A DNA stretch of 64,000 bases from Liolophura sinensis. Its lineage: Eukaryota > Mollusca > Polyplacophora > Chitonida > Chitonidae. Made by a program: the position numbers and the translations under genes. Where the stretch lies: assembly GCF_032854445.1 (NCBI RefSeq), contig NC_088307.1, positions 17,682,017 through 17,746,016 of the forward strand. The letters run 5' to 3'. The notes under the pieces are model-generated. The model made no database searches. It had not been told where the DNA came from and saw nothing but the letters and a program-made list of their open reading frames with translations. Below are positions 1 through 13,480 of this stretch, in pieces; position 1 is the first letter of the stretch; each line of letters opens with the position of its first letter.

Positions 1-63
1 TATACTTGAAAGCAATTTTCAACGATAAAATGGTAGTGGAATATTTTGGCATTATTCGTCAAG

Positions 64-144
64 GTTTCAGCCAGGAAGCCACAATGTGTGGTCTCAGCCA
101 GGAGGCCACAATGCGTGGTCTCAGCCAGGAGGCCACAATGCGTG
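64..144 (+). repeat. 27-bp tandem repeat, three copies
   Basis: Three consecutive 27-base units (64-90, 91-117, 118-144) share the core CAGCCAGGAGGCCACAATG. The last two are identical and the first differs at a few bases. Because 27 is a multiple of three, the array reads as a repeating nine-residue peptide in one frame. There is no other sign of coding. Confidence 0.85.
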
Positions 145-660
145 GCCTCCTGTTGTAATAAGAGGACCATACTTCACACGATAAAAGAGTGTCTCACCTC
201 TAATACTGAAGAGCGTAGGGTATGGATGACACGTTATCTTGTTTCAGTGCTCTTTAAAATGGTGTATCCCATGACATCGTAAGAATTCCAGTTTAAAAGG
301 TGATTTGTAGAGTTAGTAAGCACGTAATAAGAAAATACCTATGCCCGCTTAGGTCTGTATGGACTCCTCTTCTGAAATAAATTTGGTTTTATTTTTGTTG
401 TCTTCTCTTTTCCAGATTTAAGTGTTAAGTTAAGTCTTTGTCCTCAATTTTGTACTTAGCCCAAAAATAATTGCATGACAGTATATTATAAACTAGATCT
501 GCTCCTCTTATACTTCGATTTTGCACATCGCCATTGGCTGGGGAAAATGATAAGTGTAAAATGTTACTTACTACTCGTACTAGCTTATTTTCTGTTTAGT
601 TGCTTGATTGTTCTGTGCTCTAGACAAAATGCTTATACCAGAGATGGTCTCCAAGGAAGC

Positions 661-932
661 TGGGGCCTCCGGGGCTCAGTCGGTTAAAGCGCTAGCGCAG
701 CGTAATGACCCAGGAGTCTCTCACCAATGCGGTCGCTGTGAGTTCAAGTCCAGCTCATGCTGGCTTCCTCTCCGGCCGTACGTGAGAAGGTTTGCCAGCA
801 ACCTGCGGATGGTCGTGGGTTTCCGCCGGGCTCTGCCCGGTTTCCACCCACCATAATGCTGGCCGCTGTTGTATAAGTGAAATATTCTTGAGTACGGCGT
901 AAAACACCAATCAAAAAAAAAAAAAAAAAAAA
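661..932 (+). mobile_element. SINE family A, full length, with target site duplication
   Basis: The tRNA-like head (GGGGCTCAGTCGGTTAAAGC, then GTGAGTTCAAGTCCAGCTC as the B-box region) is followed by a conserved body (CCACCATAATGCTGGCCGC), the tail TATTCTTGAGTACGGCGTAA and a poly-A run. An 11-bp direct repeat, TCCAAGGAAGC, flanks it at 650-660 and 933-943. At least twelve further copies or fragments lie in this window. This is one of the best preserved, so probably a fairly recent insertion. Confidence 0.9.
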
Positions 933-2227
933 TCCAAGGAAGCCATGACACCTTGTCCGAATTTGGCATACGTGCTGCTTGTAAGGCACCATAACAAAAA
1001 TTTTGTGCTCCTTATCCAAACTTTGTCTTTTTTTTTATGTTTTTGAAATAATCTTACTAAGTTATGGTGAGGAAAATATGAGTTTTAGCATGGAAAGGCA
1101 TTTTCATTGGTTGTCTTAAGAGAGCAACTGACCAAGTTTCGTTTTCCCAAACTTCTAAATCTAGTTATGCTCAAAAGTATCTTTTGTAAAGTCTTTTGTA
1201 CTAAGAAAAAAAAATATATAAATATCTAAAAAAAAAAAATACAATTGGGCCTGCCAAGTATGTTTGGATCCAATTCCGGTTTAATGATTACAAAAGCTAC
1301 CTCCTCGTTCAATTCCGATGCAGGCATGTTAGATTCGTCCTGAATACACATAAAGCATGGCAATTCTGAAAGCTAAAATGTTTATGCACATTTTGTGACA
1401 ATCACTACTTGCCTTAACGTCACCATTCTCTTGTAAATCTTAGCTGAAGTGGAAGGTAGGCTCTCATTGAGCAGGTCACCTCGCGCTGCCAAGTTTTTAA
1501 AATATGGGTCAGAGAGGCACGCACACGCAGCAGAGGTTAACCTTTCCGTGAATTACAGAATGGAACAGTTGTTGAAGACAACCCTCCTTTTTTAATGCAG
1601 GCTTAATTTGACAGTTCACCCATACTGTGAGGTCCATCATTCTGCTCCATAACCTTAGGTCAATTCTAAATTCGTGCCTCCGCAGTAAAATGGCTTTCTG
1701 TGTGTCAAAACTGACAGCCAGCTAATCAGAACATAGTGACATCGTGAAAGGTCAGCCACACATGCGCTGGGAGCAACAACCAGGTTAATTATGTCATGAT
1801 GTTGTCACGGCATGTGGGTGTCACATTTTTTAGTTATCTTGGATTTACTGGTTGTAAAGGTTACGAAAATGTCTTGTTGAACGTAAGTTACTGGAATTTT
1901 TCCCAGTTAATACATGCATTTTTGTTGCGTGGAGTTGTTCCACGTTAGGGTTTTCTTAAATACCATTATTTTAACCTGGAAGACTTCCCGGCTGTGATCT
2001 ATGCCCTAACCCCAAATTAAAAGATCCTGGTCTAGTGTTGGTATTAAGAAAGAAAGGTGTATGGAAGGGAACACTCATGAAATCTGTCCCCAAGTTTTGT
2101 GATATTTCAGAAAGACCTACATTGTTGGTCTTGTATGAAGAGATTGAGAATGTCGTACACAGATGTTGTACCAGATGTTTTTGTTTTTTCACTATTGATA
2201 TTGACTGTTGTTGTTGTTTGGTTTCAG

Positions 2228-5200
2228 GCACATCACCTGCGTTGCCTTAACGATTTCATCGAGGCTCAGGTGACGTACTTTGCCCAGTGTCAGCAGTACA
2301 TGACAGACCTGCAGCGTCAGCTTGGCAGGTGAGCTCTGCGCTAATCACGCGCGGTCTTGGGAGCGGTTGCACAATTAGCATTCACACAAGTCATTAGAAT
2401 AACTTGGACTTCTATGCGTCCAAGAATATTTTGAGCTCGAACCTTTTATATCCTAAATTTATTGATATAAATTGATGTATATTGGAGTTTTCGTATAATT
2501 ACAGTGGTCCAATTTTGGTCCATGACTAAGATACTCATTTTGCCCAACTCTAAGAGTTCTGTTATAGTTAGTCACCAAACTAAGGGAAGTAACTCTTGAT
2601 GCTGTGCTTGGGGTGACTTTGTGGCTAGCACTGTTCCCCAATCATAGCATTATCGTAGGAGGGAGTGATGGAAGGGCCATGATGTGTAATGCATGTATAC
2701 AGTGCTACTACAACTGACATCTTTAGTGTACAGTTGCATCTGAGTAGAACATTGGGAGTAGGTTTGACGAAATCTAAAAAGAAAGACCTTTTTTCTTGAG
2801 GTTAGGTATAATTCAGGGACACTGGTTCTGGTAATATTAGTACTGAGGATCAGGGCAGGCCTCGGTGGCCATAGGGTTAGTGTGTTAGCGCTGCATAATC
2901 ACCAAGGAACCTCTCACCCCAATGCTATCAGTGTGAGTTCAAGTCCAGCTTGTGCTGTCTTCCTCTCAAGTCATATATGTGATGGTCTGCCAGCATGGAT
3001 AGTCATGGGTTCTGCGCTGTTTCCTCACACAGTAATATAGGCTGTGGTCTATAAGTTAAATATTCTTGAGTAAAACACCAGTGAAATAAAGGAATAAGTT
3101 AAAGCGAGTTAGATCTGAATGTTAATGGGAATGAGATCTACTTGTAAGTCTCCCGTCACCCCCAGAAAATAATCCACATATACTCTCAGCTTGTGAGATA
3201 ATGCCGGCTGATAATGTACCCGTCATGTTAAGTGAAATATTCTTGAGTACAGCCTAATACACTAATCAGATACATGTAAATGTCAGTTTGTGGAGAATGT
3301 TAATACCGTATTCCTGAGAATGTCTACGCTATAGGGTTTTGACACAGTTTGCATGTGCCAAATGCAGCCTTTGACTGTGTACAATGTAAAAGCTACATAT
3401 ATATGCGCAGACATAGCATGGTAATCATGAATGTACAGCCAGCAACAACACTGATGAAATGGGTGGTAGTCGTGGAACTTTGTGTAATGTGTATGCAATT
3501 TCGTCTGTCTAAATTACTTCTTCCATTAATAATCCATTAATTTAACATTAATAGCTTTACGATGGTGGTCGACTTTCAGAAAATGCTGTTAATCTATTTT
3601 CTTGCTTCTGTTAAGTTTTTCTCCTGTAAATGACATCGCCTGTGATGTACAAAGTGTAAGGAACTGTTACTAAGCGAAAAAGATTTACGAAAAGTTGATG
3701 TTCAAAGCTTTGTTAAATTGAACCCAGGATTTCAAATTTGACCACTGTTTTAAAAGCACATGTTTCGGTTGGAGAATAAGCTTGTTAACTTTTCGTTTTT
3801 CTGACAGTATTCTGTCACATTTTGTTGACATGGATAATGACATCTGTTGACATCATACATATCCGAAAGTGACCACACGATACAGTTGCCCATGTCAGCA
3901 TTAACTAGACCCATTAATTAAAAATTAAAAATGTTAATATCATAACTGAATTCTGCGCTGTCAACCAAGTCCTCAGTGTTGTAACATAGGCAGAAATAAC
4001 TGTGCTTTTTTTTGCGTATCTGGCCTATAAGGGATCGATGAATTGACAGTCTGAACTTTTGTGGTGAAAATGACTTTTGTGGTGAAAATGACTTTTATTT
4101 CAACCAGATCATAATAGGACAGCAACTGTCGGTGTCTTTGAGATTTTGCTTATTTTTTAAAAAATTTTTTGTGCTTTGAAATTGGTCAGAAATCTTTAAC
4201 ATTTCCACCCTTGCATGAAAACCTAAGAATATTGAATGAATGAAATACTCTGATATATAATATGTCACATTATGTCATGGCATGACTGAGATGGTTATGA
4301 GCATCCTGATTTATAATTCCATGGGAAAATAGATTCAGCCCCACCCCAAATAATAATCAACCTTTTTTTTGTGGAAGAATAATATGTTTTTGTTGTTTTT
4401 TCCCCTCAAACTCATGCGAAACACAATCAGGTACTACAATATTGTTTTTTTCCTCAAATTCATACGAAACACAATCAAGTACCACATTAGTTTGTGCAGT
4501 TTTCAACATTTTCACAGGTCTGTTGCTTTTGAAGAAATTCTAAGTGAAGAGAGTCAGTTTAACCCTGTTAGCTTAACATTACACATTGTATTTGTTCCTA
4601 ATGTGAATATATGAAAACAAGGATCTTGTACAGAAAAGAGGACCACAGTGATGAATTGGGTATATTAGTCTAGTTAATCTCGTTAATGTTAATTCCTCTG
4701 AACTGAATACACGAGGCATCACCACGTTGTTGTTGAATTAGACTGATACTACCCAGTATCTTCTGTACAGTGTAGTTCCCAGTAGGAATGATGTCAGCAT
4801 CAGGCCATCATCAAAAACATGTTTGTTGAGGGCGTAACCCAGCTGACCCTCCAAACAAAGCCTCTTAAAGTGTTTGTTAGGATTTTGATTGAAATTTGTT
4901 TATATATTTTTTTATCCTCCCTGATATTTTTGTTGAGATCACTATCATTTTCATTAGGCAGTATAATTAATGAAGAAAAGTAATCCCCTGTTGACTAACC
5001 GTGTTTTTGCTGACAAAGTCGGTGAGGCCACACCAAGAATTTTGTTAAGGACGGCGTCATGTTTTCTGGTTGCTTGCTGCATGCTGTGTTGAAGAGCCTT
5101 TCCACCATATATTCACATTTCCTTCATTTCCTTCATACAACCTACCCCAGTGCCTGCTGTGCAAAGTATTATTTAAATGTCCTGTTAAGAGTTACAAGGT

Positions 5201-8200
5201 CGTGTTGCCCTGTCGAAACACATGTACCTTTACGTGTGTATAGCTTGAAACACATTAGAAGGCTTTGAGACTAAACTAATGCTGTTCTATGAGCTTTGCA
5301 AGGGCCATCACACAGTCATCGTAGTTTTAATACAGGAAATGAAATTACATATTCAAGTCGAAACTGAAACCAGAACATTACATACCGGCTGGATAAAGAC
5401 GTAATTTAAAGTCATACGCCCATAATGGTACAACAAACCAACCATCATCTGTGTGTCGTAGTCAGATGATATGTAAAGGATGACAGCATCATTGGCCCAT
5501 GGTCCACTTTCAGTAGGTCAACTGTCTGGGATGTGTCTGGTCATGATGATTGGAGTATTTAAGATTTGGATCTAGCGTTATTGTATAAATATTTGTACGA
5601 CAAAAATGACAGCAGATATAATTAATGTGGCAGTTAATACATGTGGTGAAAAAATGTCTGACCTGACTAAACTGCTGTGTGAACATCTTTGTCACTATTG
5701 TGATTTTTGTTGGGATTTTGGCCACTGTTGTTGTTGTTGTGCTCTGAACTATTTGATGGTTGAAGTCTTGCATTATTTTCCTTCCTCTATCTGGCTGCCC
5801 TTACCTGAGTTTTCAGTTTTATTCTTACGTCTGACTCCCTCCTCTTTCAGTTACCCGGCGGGCACAGGTGCTGGTGGTGTGGGGGGAGGTCCTGGGAACA
5901 GCTCATTGCCAAACATCCACCCTCCACATTTGTCTAATAGTAACCTTAACTCCCAAAATCAACCCTCTGCACCCCCTGCTATTCAGGTCACCGAGGCGTC
6001 ACCCACTGACAAAAAACAGGCCCGTGTCTTGTACGATTACGATGCCGCAGATAGCTCAGAGTTGTCTCTCTTAGCTGACGAGGTATAAAACTGCTTCTTT
6101 CAATTCTGCATTTTTCTGTATTTTATTTCAACACTGTTTTATTTTTGTGTTTGTTCTGTTTGGGTTTATGTTAGTTTTGCTGTTGTTGTCGTATGAGTTC
6201 AGAGTAGTCTCCATGCCTCAGACCTCCTGGAGTTTATATCATCCAATGAATGTCATGGAAGATATTAAAATTATGCAAATTTAAAGGTGATGATTGTAAC
6301 TTAGTGGATTCAAGTTGTGAACAATCTAAAGAGTCAGTATAACCTAGAGAGAAAAAAAAAACATTCCACCTAAGAATTAATATATCATAGTATTAAAAGA
6401 TGTAAACCTTTCAAGAATTATTGTGGTACAGTGTAAATATATCCTCAAGAGACAGACCGTCTAATACATGTATTTATGATAGGCTGGAAAAGAAATATCA
6501 TATGATTCCGATATCCAAAACGATGAAACTTTACAAGGACGAAACCACAAACATGCAAAAATGATGTGCATTCAAGAGTATAGGAAATCATTGCCCCCAC
6601 CGCAGATACTGTAATATCCCAGATACAAACTATATGTATGTGATCAGAATTTCAAAGGTACCATTGTTTGTATAAACTGGTTTCTGTTTACTTTAATGTG
6701 TTGATGTTTGGCCTGGAGCTGCTTTCAGTACTCAAGTCAATCATTTAGATATCCTTGGTGGGGTGGGCAGAGGTTGATGGGGTGGGATGGGGTTGTGGGG
6801 TACTACAAAAACAAGCAAACTCCTCTGCGAGGTCTGTGCTTCGGGACTGCTTTGCATGCGATTATTGCTTTAACTTTCCGATCATTGTAGTTTGTTGGTC
6901 TGCAGAACTTGGCATGTATATAATTGACCAGAGATTTACATGTATGTGACAGGAAATTGTGGTAACTAAATGTTAGTCGCATGAGAGATCAACACAGCTT
7001 CATTATTGTTCATACCCACAGCTTTTCCCTTCACTTAGCAATTCACATCATGGATGTTAGTCAGTTCAGCAGGTTTTTTTTTTTTTTTAATTTTTTTTTT
7101 TAATTTGTTTTCTGATATACATGTACGTAGATGTATATGTTAGAGACACACTTGTATACAGCATTTTTATTTGGGTGCCCTTTTGAGTCCCATTATTTAT
7201 ACTGAAATTAGAAAGTGTTTAAATATACCTAATAATAGACTGTAAAATCCACAGATTCATTGTTATCAAAGAATGGATAAAGTTATGTTCAGTCATACAT
7301 TTCGAAAAAAAATTCACCCTCATCTTAATTTGGGCTTTTATGACCTTTTTCTGAAGTTGGGCTCTTTTGGCATCTGTCTGAATTCGGGCTCTTTTTGGCC
7401 TTTGTTTTAAAATTTGAGCATCCATGCATTAGTATTTGACATCAACCATATAATGGCAGTTATTTAGGCTCAATTGGTAATAAAGCTTGTGATATTGTGG
7501 ACTGTTAGATCAATTCTAGTGGTAAATTTTCCTCTCTTTTGTCCAAAAACTCATAGGAATTTTATGGGAAGTATGGCTTTAACAGGAAACCTTAGAAATG
7601 TTTTGTTGAGATTGGAGCAGTTAAAGTAGTACATGTAGTGTTCACAAAGAACCCTTGCACAAGACGCATTCATATTGCATGGTTTGGGATACTGTATACA
7701 TGTACACTTTTAGTAGCTAGATTACTTTAGCACAGTACTAGTCTAGAATATCATGATCAGCACTGCATTTAAGTAACCGGAGAAGACAGGACTATTTCTC
7801 AAAGTGGTTGTAGTTCTAGGCCTGTTCTGCTCTATTTAGCCAATACACATGTAATTATAGCAAGAGAATTAAGTTTCTCCTTTTTTTTTTTCACATAGTT
7901 GGTTCATCTAACGCACAACAAATGTTCACTCCCCCTCCCCCCCCCCCCCCAAAAGAAAAAAACTGGGAGAGAAATGTAATTTTTTGTTTTCAGCACTGCT
8001 AATATCTGTCTTACAAATTAGAAGAAATAGGGTTTTGACGATTTGAGCTCGCTCTTTCTCCGGTGTTTTAAGGACTTGGAGTTTACGACTCCAGTCTTAT
8101 AATGCTTGATAAATACGGGAAATATTAAGGCTGGGGCTAAAGTGGAATCGTTACTCCCTGTCAAACCATGGGTTCGTTTCACAAAGCACTTTTAAGCTTT

Positions 8201-9843
8201 AGCCTAAAACTGCAATCCAGATTAAACTCTGAAATATGTAATTCAGGTAGATAACATTTTTACCCATGATTCACAAATTGAGTCAAGTTTATGCTTTCAG
8301 CTTCGGATAGGTTATTTTGTTAAGAAGATTGAATTTTCATACTTCAGCTCCTAACTGGCTCTGTGAAAGAGGCCCCATGGTCCTAAATTGCATGTTAGCC
8401 CTGGTTTAGCCAACACCATTGAGGTACTTGCCTCTGCCATAAGGCCAAATGTAACACTAACACCTAGAAACAGCCTCAGTGTTCATTAACAAGCCTCCAT
8501 AGTCAAAGCATACATCACTGCATTGATGTCATGGTACATGAAGCTCTGATGGCTGTGGTCTGAGGATGTGTAAGTGAGCAGGTAGTAGAAATACATGAGG
8601 GTTTCTTGTCATTCATGTTTGTATCATTACATGAGTACAAATAAATATTTAACATTACTACTAAATAGTAAAGTAGCCATATCAGGTGAATGAATTCGTC
8701 AAAATCAAGAAACATATGTCGCTTGAAAAAAGCTAATTTTTAGATGAAATACAGGAATAGAGTTGTTAGATAACACTCAGAAGGTTTAAACAGTTGTGGA
8801 AATCTACTTGTTTCATTTTGAGGGCCAAGGGGGTTAGCACACCAGCATGGCACAATGACCCAGGAGCCTCCTATTAATGTGGTCATTGTGGGTTTAATTC
8901 CGCCTCATGCTGACTGCCTCTTCGGTTGTACATGGGAAGGTCTGCCAGCAACCTGCGGATGGTTGTGGGTTTCACCACGGGCTCTGAGAACACGGGCTCT
9001 GAGCAGTTTCCTCCCACCATAATGATGGCTGCTGTCATATAAGAGAAATATTCTTGAGAACAGCATCAAACACCAATCAAATAAATAAATCAATACTTGA
9101 CTCATTTCAGAATGTAAGAAAAGTTTAGGTGCTGTGGTTAAATGAATTAATCTGCGTGACACCATTTGTTGTCGCCGTGGGCTTTATAATAAAAATTTAA
9201 AAATAAACAAATGTGGGTTTCATTTTTGACATATCTAATTGACCTGACTGAAGAGGTTAAGTTTTGTGACATGAAAGCAGTGTTGCCAGTAGCCCTTAAA
9301 AATCCTTCAGAATATTTGGATTTTGTTGAAAGGTTTTTCAAGACCAGTTGTGAGCAATGTGTTAATATATTGCATTATGTTTGATATAGACTCTTGAATA
9401 AAGGTATCCTGTATGTGTAGTATTCGTTAATCTCTTATGCTTAAACTGAATGGTCCTTTGAAAGACATTATAGTTTTAAGTACTGGAAAACATGGGATAC
9501 AAGGCCTTCTGAAAAACCTTTTCTTTCAATTGTGGAAACCCTGATGAAGTCTACAAGTCCAATTGAACCGTTGTGCCTGTATATGACTACACTTATATTA
9601 CTTTTCTAAAACATTTATATTTATATATATGTGTAATTTATATGTAATTGAGATTATTGTTATGTATTAATTATTATTTTATTAATTACCATTATATGTA
9701 ATTTACTCAAACCATTCTCTTCTTTTATATTTCAGTACATAATAGTCTACACACAACCGGGGCTAAATCCTGATTGGATGATGGCTGAACGTAAGGAGCA
9801 GCGAGGGAAAGTGCCCGTCACATATTTAGAGTTATTAGACTGA
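2228..9843 (+). CDS. SH3GLB: Endophilin-B (SH3 domain GRB2-like protein B), 3' part of the gene
   Basis: Endophilin-B proteins bind and bend membranes through an N-terminal BAR domain and recruit partners through a C-terminal SH3 domain; they act in autophagy, mitochondrial dynamics and endosome traffic. Three exons are visible: 2228-2328 (end of the BAR domain, HHLRCLNDFIEAQ...QLG), 5851-6082 (a Gly/Pro/Asn/Ser-rich linker, then the start of the SH3 with the ALYDY-type motif VLYDYDA) and 9736-9843 (end of the SH3, with PDW and KVPVTYLELL, then TGA). Phases agree: the first exon ends with two bases of a serine codon completed by T5851, and the second ends on a whole GAG codon. About 146 residues are covered. 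The match to human SH3GLB1/2, from memory, runs to the last residue. Earlier BAR exons lie outside the window. No frame break is seen. B1 and B2 types cannot be told apart, as invertebrates usually have one gene. Confidence 0.95.
2859..3098 (+). mobile_element. Decayed SINE family A copy
   Basis: It keeps the head-to-tail order of the family: CCTCGGTGGCC, TTAGCGCTGC, GTGAGTTCAAGTCCAGCTTG, then AAATATTCTTGAGTAAAACACC. It has many substitutions and small deletions, including loss of the GTACGGC part of the tail. No target duplication was found. Confidence 0.8.
3200..3270 (+). mobile_element. SINE family A tail fragment
   Basis: Only the 3' part survives (GTTAAGTGAAATATTCTTGA, GTACAGCCTAATACACTAAT). 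It lies about 100 bases downstream of the previous copy and may be a separate old insertion. Confidence 0.55.
6083..9735 (+). other. SH3GLB intron inside the SH3 domain
   Basis: A 3.65-kb intron from GTATAA to TTTATATTTCAG. It contains a T-rich stretch near 7074-7100, a C-rich run at 7931-7950 and a SINE A at 8819-9092. No conserved exon was seen. It splits the SH3 domain after the conserved LADE segment, matching a domain-internal junction. Confidence 0.8.
8819..9092 (+). mobile_element. SINE family A copy in SH3GLB intron
   Basis: Nearly full length. The head is eroded (GGGTTAGCACACCAGC), while the body (CAGCAACCTGCGGATGG, CTCCCACCATAATGATGGC) and tail (AAATATTCTTGAGAACAGC) are clear and end in AAATAAATAAAT. 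An internal duplication of ACGGGCTCTGAG makes it slightly longer than its relatives. Confidence 0.85.
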
Positions 9844-10600
9844 TGCTATGCCTGCGTATTCGGCTTTGGCCAGGGCTATTCTGTTTTCTGTTTTGCAGAT
9901 TTTACCAGACACCCAAGATCAGAATGAAGGCATAAATTTATATTACTGTATAGCTTCCAATTGGTCAATACTAAAATGTCTGGCATGAGAAGTGTTTATA
10001 TTAACATTTTTGATAATTTTGTTTTGAGGAACTAAAACAAGAATCTACGCTTCTGGTAAGTGCTGGTAAAATGGTAATTCCTTGGAAAATCAGTTGCTGG
10101 TGAAATGGTTATTCTTTCTTCCGGCAGACTAATCTTTGGTAAAATGGTTATTCAGTTGTGTTGGATCGCCAGTTGCTGGTAAAAGTGTGATTCCACAGTG
10201 CTAGTTGGCTAATTTGTGATGAAATGGTGATTCTATTCAGTGGTTATTCTGACTGGCTTTTTGGTAATAAAACAGTGTTTTTTACAGTACTGGAAGATCT
10301 GTTTTGTGTGTGGGAGGGGAGGAGGAGGGGGGGAATGGTGATTCCTCAGTATTGGCATTTTGCTTATTGGTAAAACAGTGATTTTGCAATTCTGGTTAAA
10401 TGGAAATTCTAAAGTGTTCACATTTTCCTTTCTGGTGATAGGTGATTCCATGGTACCTTTACTCCAGTTGCTGGTAAAATGGTTATTTTACAGTTCTGAT
10501 AGGCCAGTTACTGGTAAAGCAGTGATTCCCTAGTCATAGTACTGGTACTCCAAGTTCTGGGAAAGTAGAGACTGCAGTTCTGGTAGGCCAGTTTAATAAA
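9844..10600 (+). other. SH3GLB 3' UTR with candidate poly-A signal
   Basis: Non-coding sequence directly after the TGA at 9841-9843. The first canonical AATAAA is at 10595-10600 within GTTTAATAAAGG. If it is used, most of the transcribed UTR from 10055 on consists of the degenerate repeat annotated separately. The true 3' end is not determinable from sequence alone. Confidence 0.4.
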
Positions 10601-10870
10601 GGTAGAAGGGTGATTCCACAGTGGTGGTAGGCCGGTTTGTACTGGTTTTGGCCAGTTTTTGGCATGATTACTCTATTATTCTGATAGGCCAGTTACTGGG
10701 AAAATGCTGACTTTACAATTTTATTTGGCCAGTTAAGGGTAAAATTGTCATTCTACATCTCTGAGAGGCCTCTTGGTGGTGCAGTGGTTGCTAAAGTGTA
10801 GCCCTGTTACACTTGTAACTAGTAAAATGGCAATTCTACATTTCTGGTAGATCAGGTGCTGCTGAAATAA
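10055..10870 (+). repeat. Degenerate tandem repeat, core CTGGTAAAATGGTNATTC
   Basis: The core CTGGTAAAATGGTTATTC recurs, with changes, every 35-80 bases (for example near 10062, 10102, 10134, 10175, 10214, 10368, 10470, 10510, 10822). It is often followed by CAGTTCTGGTAGGCCAGTT. Spacing and sequence have drifted a good deal, so this is an old minisatellite lying in the likely 3' UTR of SH3GLB. Confidence 0.75.
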
Positions 10871-13480
10871 CTCTTTGAAACTGGCGATAATGGGGACCTG
10901 AAAAACAGAAAGCAGAATAGCTTTGTCGTGCTTCATGCTTTCTTCTGAAACACCATTCTCAGCATTGTTTTGGGTAAGCGGTGCACATTGATTGCTTTAT
11001 TTTGCCTTATTGTTCTTGAATTTTATCTCAGTATAGTCAATCTTGTATGATTATCATTCACAGTTCATAATTTAGTGCAAATACCTTGTATAAACATTTG
11101 ATATATAAAGCGGTTGATCTGTTGTTATCTCTGTAGAATGGGTACTTCTTGTATCCATATTCTTATATTATATATATATATATATATATAGATATATACA
11201 CACATACATTGTAATAAGGGTATAGTTGCTTTTGGGAATATTCTCATGGTTTAATTAATTGGTAAGGGGGGTAATTATTTTGTTTTCTTTTAAGGGAATC
11301 ATAATCTTATTGTTTATCTGTTAAGACTAATTGCAAGATTGTAATTAGTTTACTTGTTTTTGTTTTTTTTTTGTTTTTTTTTTCTTTTTGTTTTCCATTC
11401 TTAAATTATGCCCATCTTCTTAATTGGCTGTTGGTTTTGTAAAGGATCCTGTTGAACGTTTGCTGTTGTCTTACTGGATCAGATTTTATAGTATAAATAA
11501 CATGTTCTGTTCACCTAAGTATATATGTATATAAAACTTGTCACATAAATGTGCATGTTTTAATATCTGCTGTATCAAAGTTCTCACTCCAACATGTTCT
11601 CACTCCAACATGTTCTCACTCTAACATGTTCTCACTTGGGAGTTCGTACATGTATTACCAATTCATGTACGTCTGACTTTAATATTCTTTCTTACAAACA
11701 AGTGTGCGTTCATATTTCTGATGACAAAATCTTGTTCTCAGCAAACGGTGTTGCATTTGTGTGTTCACATTGGTGTAATAATGATGGAATCATGTTCACA
11801 ATTTGAACATAGTCTTCGTGATGGTATTGACTTTGTGTGTTCATGTTTACCACTGGTGACTGAATCTTGAACATTCTCAGTTGGAACACGTTCTCATTGA
11901 TGGTCACCTGTACATGTATGTTCGTTCGTATTGATGAAAAAATCCTGTTCTCCTCTGGAACATTTTGCTGTTGACAGACTTTTTGATGAAATTATGCCTG
12001 GTGAATACTTAATCGAGTTCTTGCTGCATGAATATTTTCAAAAATTTTTACAAGTGAAAGTGTTCTAATTGTTCTTGGACAACCATGTACTTTCTGACAA
12101 ATACTTTCTCATCAATACAAAGATGAACAGAATGATTCTATTTCTTCTCTGAGAACCAGTTTTTTTTTTCTTAAAAATATATCCACAATTATTATACCAA
12201 AATTAACAGTGTAGTTCTACTGGTTATTCAGCAACATGCATGTATGTTCACATTGGGCTAGTCATCAATAACTGTACAGACAAGTGTGAATCCAAGGCCT
12301 GATGTGAATCTACGGCTGGTGTAAATCCATGGCCTGGTTTGGTGCTATATGAATTTGTTGTTTGTTCTCTTTCCTGCTTCATCTTGGAACGGCCTGGCCT
12401 GTAAGCCTGAAATCTGATACAACCTAGCCTAAAATGGTAATATCACGTCATTATGCCAGTTAATGATGTATGTGTTACTCAGTATCATTATGTCATTTTC
12501 GGTCTGTATACAAAGATGTAATGTGACTGATAATACAACAGAACGGTTCTCTGTGTGTGCCCTAGTGCATTTATCGTCATACAGCTCTCTTGTTAGTGCT
12601 GAACTGTCTGTAAAGGCAGATTTTTTGTAAAGGCTGGACTTGGTAAAGGCTGAACTGTCTCTAAAGGCTGGACTGTTTCCAGTAACTTTCGAACCTCTAA
12701 ATGTGACCTGAATATTCAACATAGGTTGTGCATTTATAGGTATAAAGATGCATTTTTGTTTTGCCTTTCATGAAGTTAGGGGTGAAATTCATGCAAGATG
12801 ACAGCATTCGTGAGAGCAGGAATTGCATATTTAGAAGATTAATTTCATTTGAAGACAAAACCAACAAGGAAGTGGCATTTCACTTTGCATGAACTGTACG
12901 CGGGAAGTTTTGATTGGCAGAAGCAGTCACTACTTGTGACTGCTGGTAAATAATTTACTAAGTGTTATTAATGTGAAAAATTTTTGTGTTATTTCAAAAA
13001 ATATACAAGCCCCTTTTGTCACTGAAAGTAAAAATGATGGAACAAAATTTATACATGAGAGAAATGTTTTCTGTGCTGTTTTAACCGCTGATAAAATAAG
13101 GAACATTAATAAATCTTTAATATGTGCCCAGAAGAGATTTTGATGGACAACACATAATTAGTACATTTATTTGTTTAAGTATCAATTTTAAAGTTATCAA
13201 ACATTAAATTGTTTTGAATTTGAGTTGACTTTTTGCTTAAATCATTTAAGGATATAAAGTTTTGCTGTAATCATGTTCTATAGCGAAGGTTAACGGAATG
13301 GAAATAATGTTCTCTTCACGGATTTGCTGAAGGTTAAAACTATATGTGTAAAGATGTAAGATTCTTGCGTCCTTTATGTTGGTTTTGTTGATGTCATTCC
13401 AGGACTTGATTTTTGTAACTGTAAACATGGGTAATTTTTGTATTGGTGCATCACTTCATTGTGGAAATAATGGTACGCAA
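10871..13480. other. Intergenic stretch with small simple repeats
   Basis: No gene was recognised. It contains a TA microsatellite (about 11167-11190), an 18-bp tandem TTCTCACTCCAACATG (three to four copies, 11581-11640) leading into degenerate GTTCTCA/GTTCACA-containing repeats to about 11970, and GTAAAGGCTGAACTGTCT repeats at 12585-12690. Confidence 0.6.

Larger units (their letters stand above)
1..2227 (+). other. Intron upstream of the first visible SH3GLB exon
   Basis: No coding exon was recognised here. The BAR-domain exons expected upstream of the exon at 2228 are absent, so the 5' part of the gene lies left of the window. The stretch holds a 27-bp tandem repeat at 64-144, a SINE at 661-932 and otherwise AT-rich sequence. 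It ends with a pyrimidine-rich acceptor, TTTCAG, at 2222-2227. Confidence 0.6.
2329..5850 (+). other. SH3GLB intron with SINE relics
   Basis: A 3.5-kb intron from a GTGAGC donor to a CCTCTTTCAG acceptor. It holds a decayed SINE A copy (2859-3098), a second SINE A tail fragment (3200-3270) and an imperfect duplication around 4380-4480 (two copies of a CTCAAA...CGAAACACAATCA segment). The rest is AT-rich with no recognisable feature. Confidence 0.8.
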
